From an uncultured Ruminiclostridium sp. (lineage in GTDB: Bacteria > Bacillota > Clostridia > Oscillospirales > Ruminococcaceae), in assembly GCA_934462775.1 (NCBI GenBank), contig CAKSIR010000105.1, forward strand, positions 1 to 8,119: a DNA stretch of 8,119 bases. The letters run 5' to 3'. Positions 5,284 through 8,119 of this stretch are shown here, one piece after another. The position numbers and the translations under genes are program-made. Numbering within the stretch: the first letter of the stretch is position 1; every line of letters begins with the position of its first letter. The notes beneath the pieces are model-generated. The model was not told where the DNA came from. It saw only the letters and a program-made list of their open reading frames with translations, and searched no databases.

Positions 5284-7194
5284 ATGTTTAGTGTGGATAT
5301 TCGATTGCAGCTTGCGTCAGCCGTATTTCTGATAATTCTTATCTGCAAATATGTTTCGGGGCGCAGAGTTCCCATTCTTTCTTCAAAAGTTTTTGCAGCG
5401 CTGCTTGCCTGCTGCTGTGTGAACATGGCCTTTGACCTTGCAACAGTCTATACCGTTACCCATCTCGATACGGTACCGCCCCTGCTGAACGACATTCTCC
5501 ACAGGGGTTTTGTCATTTCGATGGACACTCTGGGCTTACTGGACTATATTTATGTACTGTCCCTCGGAAGCAGAGAGCGGCTTTGCTCGGCAAAAACAAT
5601 ACCGTTTCTGCTGCCTTACGTTTGCTCCCTGGCATACGCGTTATTCGGCAGCATTTACTACCGCGTTGAACCGAACCACGCCTATTCCTACGGACCTGTT
5701 CCCGCCACCATTTTCATCTGCGTGGGATTTTATATGCTCATGTCGATTATAACGGCGGCGCGCACCGAGCTTACAAACGAAAAGCGCAGAGCCGTAATAA
5801 TCGGCTCCGGCTTCTGGATTTGCGCCATAATCTTTCAGTCGATTGTGCCGACTGTGTTTGTTTCAGGTCTGGCGGCAGCCGCTTTGGTGTTCTTACTTTA
5901 TCTTTCGTTGGAAAATCCGAGAGAATTTCACGACGCAGACGCAGGTTGTTTTACCAATCACGCTTTTCACCTCATGGTGGAGGAATACAGCCGCCAAAAA
6001 TCCGAAATCCAGGTAGTGGGCGTGGTAATAAGCAATCTTGAATACATCTTTTCCAAAAACGGTCACGACATTGGATACGGAATCGTCAAAAAGCTTGCAG
6101 CCTACATGGAAGCAGCGTCTTCAGCCTACGTTTATCACTCCCGCGGAAATTCCCTTACCGTGATAATCAAAGGGGATCTGCAAAAGGCTATGCCCATTGC
6201 GGAGCGAATATCCGAGCGGCTTTGCGACAAATGGGACTGCGAAGCGGGCGGGATTCTCCTTGAGGGAACGGTAAACATTATAAGCTATCCCGAATTTGCA
6301 AAAACGCCCGACGAGCTTTACGACCTGATGAATTTCATGACGTCCGAAAATAAAAGCACCGACGGTAAAATATATATCGCCAACGCCGAGCTTCTGGCGC
6401 AGCGCAAGAAAATCTCGGCTGTTACCGAAATAATCCGCAGGGCAATAACCGACGACGGCTTCAACGTAGTCTATCAGCCGATTTACTCCGTAAAGGAGCG
6501 GAAATTCTGTTCGGCGGAGGCGCTGGTACGGCTCAATGACACCCAAACGGTCGGATATATTTCACCCGACATTTTTATCCCCATTGCGGAAAAATCAGGG
6601 CTTATCGGCAAGGTGGGCGAAATTGTGTTTGAAAAGGTCTGCGACTGCATAAAGACTCATTCCCTTGCAAAGCACGGCGTAAAATACATTGAAGTAAACC
6701 TGTCGGGACTTCAATGCAGCGATCCGGAGCTTCCGAATCAGCTTGGCGCCGTGCTTGAAAAATACGGTGTAAACCCACGATTCATCAACCTTGAAATAAC
6801 CGAAACCGCCGCAATCGAAAGCGGCGTTGCGCTGAGCAGAAATATGCGCGCCCTTAAGAAAATGGGATGCAGCTTCTCCATGGACGATTTCGGCACGGGC
6901 TACTCAAACCTCGCAAAAATCGCCGAGGTGAACTACGACCTTATAAAGCTTGACAAAAGCCTTATCACGCCTTGCCTCAAACGCGGAGGCAAGAACTCGT
7001 TTGTAGTGCTGAAAAGCGCAGTCGAAATGATTTCGCGCCTTGGCGTAAAAATGGTTGCCGAGGGCGTTGAAACCGAGGAGGAGCTTAATATGCTCGAAAA
7101 TCTCGGCGTTGACTACATTCAGGGCTACTATTTCTCAAAACCGCTTTCCGAAGCGGATTATGTACAGTTTATTTACGAACACGAAAAAGCATAA
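5284..7194 (+). CDS. Membrane c-di-GMP phosphodiesterase (degenerate GGDEF + EAL)
   Basis: 636 residues. About seven hydrophobic segments (8-25, 36-57, 71-95, 104-125, 138-160, 168-188, 189-209) form an N-terminal membrane sensor of unrecognised type. Residues 225-370 resemble a GGDEF fold, but the signature is replaced by SRGNS (286-290), so diguanylate cyclase activity is not expected. Residues 385-632 are an EAL domain with the catalytic set intact: E412 in AEALVR, N472 in VNLSG, E504 and E507 in EITET, D534/D535 in DDFGTG, K555 in IKLD, E593 in EGVE and Q613 in QGYYFSKPL. I infer hydrolysis of c-di-GMP to pGpG, with the dead GGDEF possibly a GTP sensor. GAGG is 7 nt before the ATG. The gene is single, divergent from the ABC operon and closed by its own terminator. 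Confidence 0.92.
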   Translation: MFSVDIRLQLASAVFLIILICKYVSGRRVPILSSKVFAALLACCCVNMAFDLATVYTVTHLDTVPPLLNDILHRGFVISMDTLGLLDYIYVLSLGSRERLCSAKTIPFLLPYVCSLAYALFGSIYYRVEPNHAYSYGPVPATIFICVGFYMLMSIITAARTELTNEKRRAVIIGSGFWICAIIFQSIVPTVFVSGLAAAALVFLLYLSLENPREFHDADAGCFTNHAFHLMVEEYSRQKSEIQVVGVVISNLEYIFSKNGHDIGYGIVKKLAAYMEAASSAYVYHSRGNSLTVIIKGDLQKAMPIAERISERLCDKWDCEAGGILLEGTVNIISYPEFAKTPDELYDLMNFMTSENKSTDGKIYIANAELLAQRKKISAVTEIIRRAITDDGFNVVYQPIYSVKERKFCSAEALVRLNDTQTVGYISPDIFIPIAEKSGLIGKVGEIVFEKVCDCIKTHSLAKHGVKYIEVNLSGLQCSDPELPNQLGAVLEKYGVNPRFINLEITETAAIESGVALSRNMRALKKMGCSFSMDDFGTGYSNLAKIAEVNYDLIKLDKSLITPCLKRGGKNSFVVLKSAVEMISRLGVKMVAEGVETEEELNMLENLGVDYIQGYYFSKPLSEADYVQFIYEHEKA

Positions 7195-7200
7195 ACATAA

Positions 7201-7239
7201 AACAGCCTCGGAAAAACCGAGGCTGTTAGTGCGTTTTTT
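7201..7239 (+). terminator. Intrinsic terminator of the EAL gene
   Basis: An 11-bp perfect stem, AACAGCCTCGG (7201-7211) with CCGAGGCTGTT (7217-7227), has an A5 loop and is followed by a T6 tract at 7234-7239. It begins 6 nt after the stop codon. The minus strand also carries a T-rich tail after the stem, so it may work in both directions. Confidence 0.88.
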
Positions 7240-7400
7240 GAGAATTTTGTCTTTATAATAGCATGAGATATAAAAATTCATTCTGAAACAGATTTAAGCC
7301 CAATTTCAATAACAGAAATAGCAGCAAATAGCTGTTATACACTCTTTGAAAAATTTTAAGCGGCAAAAGCCCCGCCCGTATGAACTGAAAGGTAAGAAAG

Positions 7401-7472
7401 ATGAAAAATTATTATTCAAACGGTTGGCATAAAATGAACGAATTTGAAATGTTCGTTGAAAATAAAGATTGA
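7401..7472 (+). CDS. Possible 23-residue peptide or gene remnant
   Basis: An ATG preceded by AAAGG with 8-nt spacing opens 23 codons (begins MKNYYSNGWHK, ends FVENKD) before TGA. The composition is polar and aromatic, not membrane-like. I see no convincing promoter close upstream; TATAAT at 7254-7259 lacks a good -35. The GWH...VEN pattern reads like the start of a longer domain, so this may be the surviving 5' end of a decayed gene. Downstream frames do not continue it. Nothing else gene-like is visible between 7240 and 7490. Confidence 0.25.
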   Translation: MKNYYSNGWHKMNEFEMFVENKD

Positions 7473-7490
7473 ATAAAGCTGAAAATTACC

Positions 7491-7519
7491 TTGATTTTAA
7501 TATGACGATATGCTATATT
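7491..7519 (+). promoter_or_regulatory. Promoter of the small hydrophobic peptide mRNA
   Basis: TTGATT (7491-7496), 17 nt, TATATT (7514-7519), with an extended -10 (TGC directly before TATATT). The predicted start is near 7526, so the RNA would begin at or within the AGCAACAAGG element (7527-7536) that pairs with its own 3' end. Confidence 0.7.
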
Positions 7520-7548
7520 AGAATACAGCAACAAGGCGGCAAGCTGTT

Positions 7549-7563
7549 CCCCCGAAGGGGGGG
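7549..7563 (+). promoter_or_regulatory. Shine-Dalgarno-sequestering hairpin
   Basis: C5 (7549-7553), loop GAA, G7 (7557-7563). The G run is the only candidate ribosome binding site for the ORF at 7570 (6 nt spacing) and is masked by the C run, five G-C pairs with a triloop. Two of the C residues (7549-7550) also belong to the long-range pair with 7690-7691, so the two structures compete. Confidence 0.7.
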
Positions 7564-7569
7564 ATAATC

Positions 7570-7638
7570 ATGGACAGTAGAATTATCATTATGATAATTT
7601 CACTTATTGCAATGATTATTTTCAGAAAAAGAAAATAG
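7570..7638 (+). CDS. Small hydrophobic peptide, putative type I toxin
   Basis: 22 residues: MDSR, then a single hydrophobic helix rich in Ile and Met (about residues 5-18), then the basic end FRKRK. This is the size and design of membrane-acting type I toxins, though shorter than TxpA, BsrG or Fst, and it lacks the Fst signature residues. It has its own promoter (7491-7519), a ribosome binding site locked in a hairpin (7549-7563), and an opposing strong promoter (7735-7763) that would make an antisense RNA to its 3' UTR. The antisense terminator overlaps the stop codon. Chance occurrence of a 22-codon ORF is easy; the case rests on the surrounding architecture. An alternative reading is a non-toxic membrane micropeptide or an uncoded structured RNA. 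Confidence 0.62.
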   Translation: MDSRIIIMIISLIAMIIFRKRK

Positions 7639-7729
7639 CCACCCTACATAAGCAATAGAGCGGCGTTTCTTCGACTTAAAATCGGCTAAGGAACAGCCGA
7701 CTATCGCGAGTAGTCAGCTACCTTGTTGC
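7625..7729 (-). ncRNA. Putative antisense RNA antitoxin
   Basis: Predicted start near 7729 from the 7735-7763 promoter. Its terminator is a 9-pair minus-strand hairpin GCCGCTCTA/TAGGGTGGC (7638-7664) followed by the U-rich tail at 7625-7637. Two of the nine pairs are G-U wobbles on the minus strand but C-A mismatches on the plus strand, so the fold belongs to the minus-strand RNA. The RNA of about 105 nt would be fully complementary to the 3' UTR and last codons of the peptide mRNA, including both segments that the mRNA needs for its own 5'-3' closure. Convergent 3' overlap is the TxpA/RatA and BsrG/SR4 layout. Confidence 0.58.
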
Positions 7730-7734
7730 TTTTT

Positions 7735-7763
7735 ATTTTATCACATTTGTACTAAGTTGTCAA
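7735..7763 (-). promoter_or_regulatory. Strong antisense promoter
   Basis: Minus strand TTGACA (7758-7763), exactly 17 nt, TAAAAT (7735-7740) with an extended -10 (TGA before TAAAAT). It is closer to consensus than the opposing promoter at 7491-7519, as expected if the antisense RNA is in excess. Its -10 overlaps the T-rich end of the plus-strand transcript. No protein gene follows it on the minus strand, so an RNA product is the simplest explanation. Confidence 0.72.
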
Positions 7764-7931
7764 GTTGCAAGGTTTTGCGAATAAAGCAGAAAGCTAAAAT
7801 TTTGTGTATCTAACCTCATTTTACGCAATCAAGCATTTTACGGTATGCCCTGCCACAAAATATTATAATGCGTTTCGCAGTCATGCAACCATAATTGAAG
7901 CGGTTTAAAGTCGGTGTAATGCGGACAGTTT

Positions 7932-7963
7932 AGTGGACCTTTTTTCAAGAAAAAAGGTCCACT
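7932..7963. repeat. Perfect 14-bp inverted repeat (hairpin)
   Basis: AGTGGACCTTTTTT (7932-7945) and its exact complement (7950-7963) flank the loop CAAG. The T6 and A6 runs lie inside the stem, so it could act as a hairpin terminator on either strand, but no adjacent gene needs one. The interval 7764-7931 contains no other feature I can support. It may be the first hairpin of the cluster ending in repeat copy B. Confidence 0.7.
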
Positions 7964-7983
7964 TACCCCTCAAAATTCGGTAG

Positions 7984-8014
7984 TATTGCGCAAGCAATAG
8001 TACATAGCTTTGTA
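7984..8014 (+). repeat. Two further hairpins preceding repeat copy B
   Basis: TATTGC-GCAA-GCAATA (7984-7999) has a perfect 6-bp stem with a GNRA-type loop. TACATAGCTTTGTA (8001-8014) is an imperfect palindrome with a 4-bp outer stem. They abut copy B and may be its 5' part; the matching region of copy A lies outside the window, so this is untested. Confidence 0.5.
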
Positions 8015-8024
8015 TAAGGATTTT

Positions 8025-8119
8025 CGCAATCTGCGGATTGCGACTTAGGGCGCTGCCCTAAGAACCCGCAAGCCTTTGAAAAGGCTTGACCTAAACTTTA
8101 AATTTGGCTTTTTCGACAA
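8025..8119 (+). repeat. Dispersed three-hairpin repeat, copy B (right end cut by window)
   Basis: H1 (8025-8042) has stem CGCAATC/GATTGCG and loop TGCG. H2 (8044-8062) has stem CTTAGGGC/GCCCTAAG and loop GCT. H3 (8069-8088) has stem CAAGCCTT/AAGGCTTG and loop TGAA. The tail (8089-8119) contains AAACTTTAAATTTG and ends TTTTTCGACAA. Loops and spacers agree with copy A: 8 nt from the H1 loop to H2 and 6 nt (NACCCR) between H2 and H3. The stems of H1 and H3 differ but are compensated. It lies in the same orientation as copy A, about 8.0 kb away. Confidence 0.85.

Larger units (their letters stand above)
7527..7739 (+). ncRNA. Predicted toxin mRNA with 5'-3' long-range pairing
   Basis: AGCAACAAGG (7527-7536) is perfectly complementary to CCTTGTTGCT (7721-7730), 10 bp. 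Nested inside it, GCTGTTCC (7543-7550) is complementary to GGAACAGC (7690-7697), 8 bp. The outer pair closes just after the predicted start and just before a T-rich run (7730-7739), so it joins the two ends of one transcript of about 200 nt. Closed 5'-3' structures of this kind keep type I toxin mRNAs untranslated until processed. Other local hairpins in the 3' UTR are 7682-7700 (TCGGCT/AGCCGA) and 7699-7715 (GACTA/TAGTC). Transcript ends are predictions. Confidence 0.6.

Noticed and set aside
5955..6400. Active diguanylate cyclase domain
   Set aside because: The GGDEF signature position reads SRGNS, without the Gly-Gly and acidic residues required for catalysis.
7527..7730. MITE or small insertion element bounded by the 10-bp inverted repeat
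   Set aside because: No flanking target-site duplication is visible (AATAC versus TTTTA), and the repeat positions coincide with predicted transcript ends, which the RNA model explains better.
7816..7890. Very short plus-strand ORFs starting near 7846 and 7868
   Set aside because: Seven to eight codons each, no ribosome binding site, no promoter and no associated regulatory structure.
1..8119. CRISPR array, tRNA or rRNA genes, phage genes
   Set aside because: No regularly spaced direct repeats, no cloverleaf with CCA-type end, no rRNA-like segments and no phage-type coding sequences were seen. The two end repeats are single copies 8 kb apart.

Overview
The window looks like a chromosomal stretch from a gut-type Bacillota, most likely Ruminococcus or a related Oscillospiraceae/Clostridia genome. 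The reasons are strong GGAGG-type ribosome binding sites, consensus SigA-type promoters, a paired half-size ABC exporter operon, a PIN-like/NYN protein of a kind common in Clostridia, and structured dispersed repeats between genes. The genus is an inference from gene style, not from a marker gene.

Layout. Positions 1-126 hold one copy of a three-hairpin dispersed repeat and a terminator-like hairpin. Reading leftward from about 5190 on the minus strand are a consensus promoter with a palindrome in its spacer, a 9-codon leader peptide (5092-5121), an attenuator-type hairpin and a strong intrinsic terminator (4983-5022). These are followed by two half-size ABC exporters (3150-4943 and 1306-3135) that probably form a heterodimer. 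Then come a PIN-like/NYN protein with its own promoter (281-1219) and a small basic protein (32-259) whose C-terminus is encoded by the terminator hairpin and the repeat. Diverging to the right from the same intergenic region is a membrane-bound c-di-GMP phosphodiesterase with a degenerate GGDEF domain and an intact EAL domain (5284-7194), closed by an intrinsic terminator (7201-7239).

Positions 7240-8119 carry no large gene but are dense with structure. The best candidate for an undescribed system lies at 7491-7763. A 22-codon ORF encodes a hydrophobic peptide with a basic tail. It has its own promoter, a Shine-Dalgarno buried in a C5/G7 hairpin, and long-range pairing between the 5' and 3' ends of the predicted mRNA. 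A consensus promoter on the opposite strand faces it and would drive an RNA of about 100 nt antisense to its 3' UTR. This is the architecture of a type I toxin-antitoxin module (TxpA/RatA, BsrG/SR4 style). The right edge (7932-8119) is a cluster of hairpins ending in a second copy of the repeat seen at the left edge, in the same orientation.

The second strong candidate is the ABC leader. Its peptide begins M-K-L-R, which matches the '+X+' motif of macrolide-dependent ribosome arrest, and it sits upstream of a terminator. This suggests antibiotic-sensing attenuation of the exporter pair, comparable in design to bmrB-bmrCD of Bacillus subtilis.
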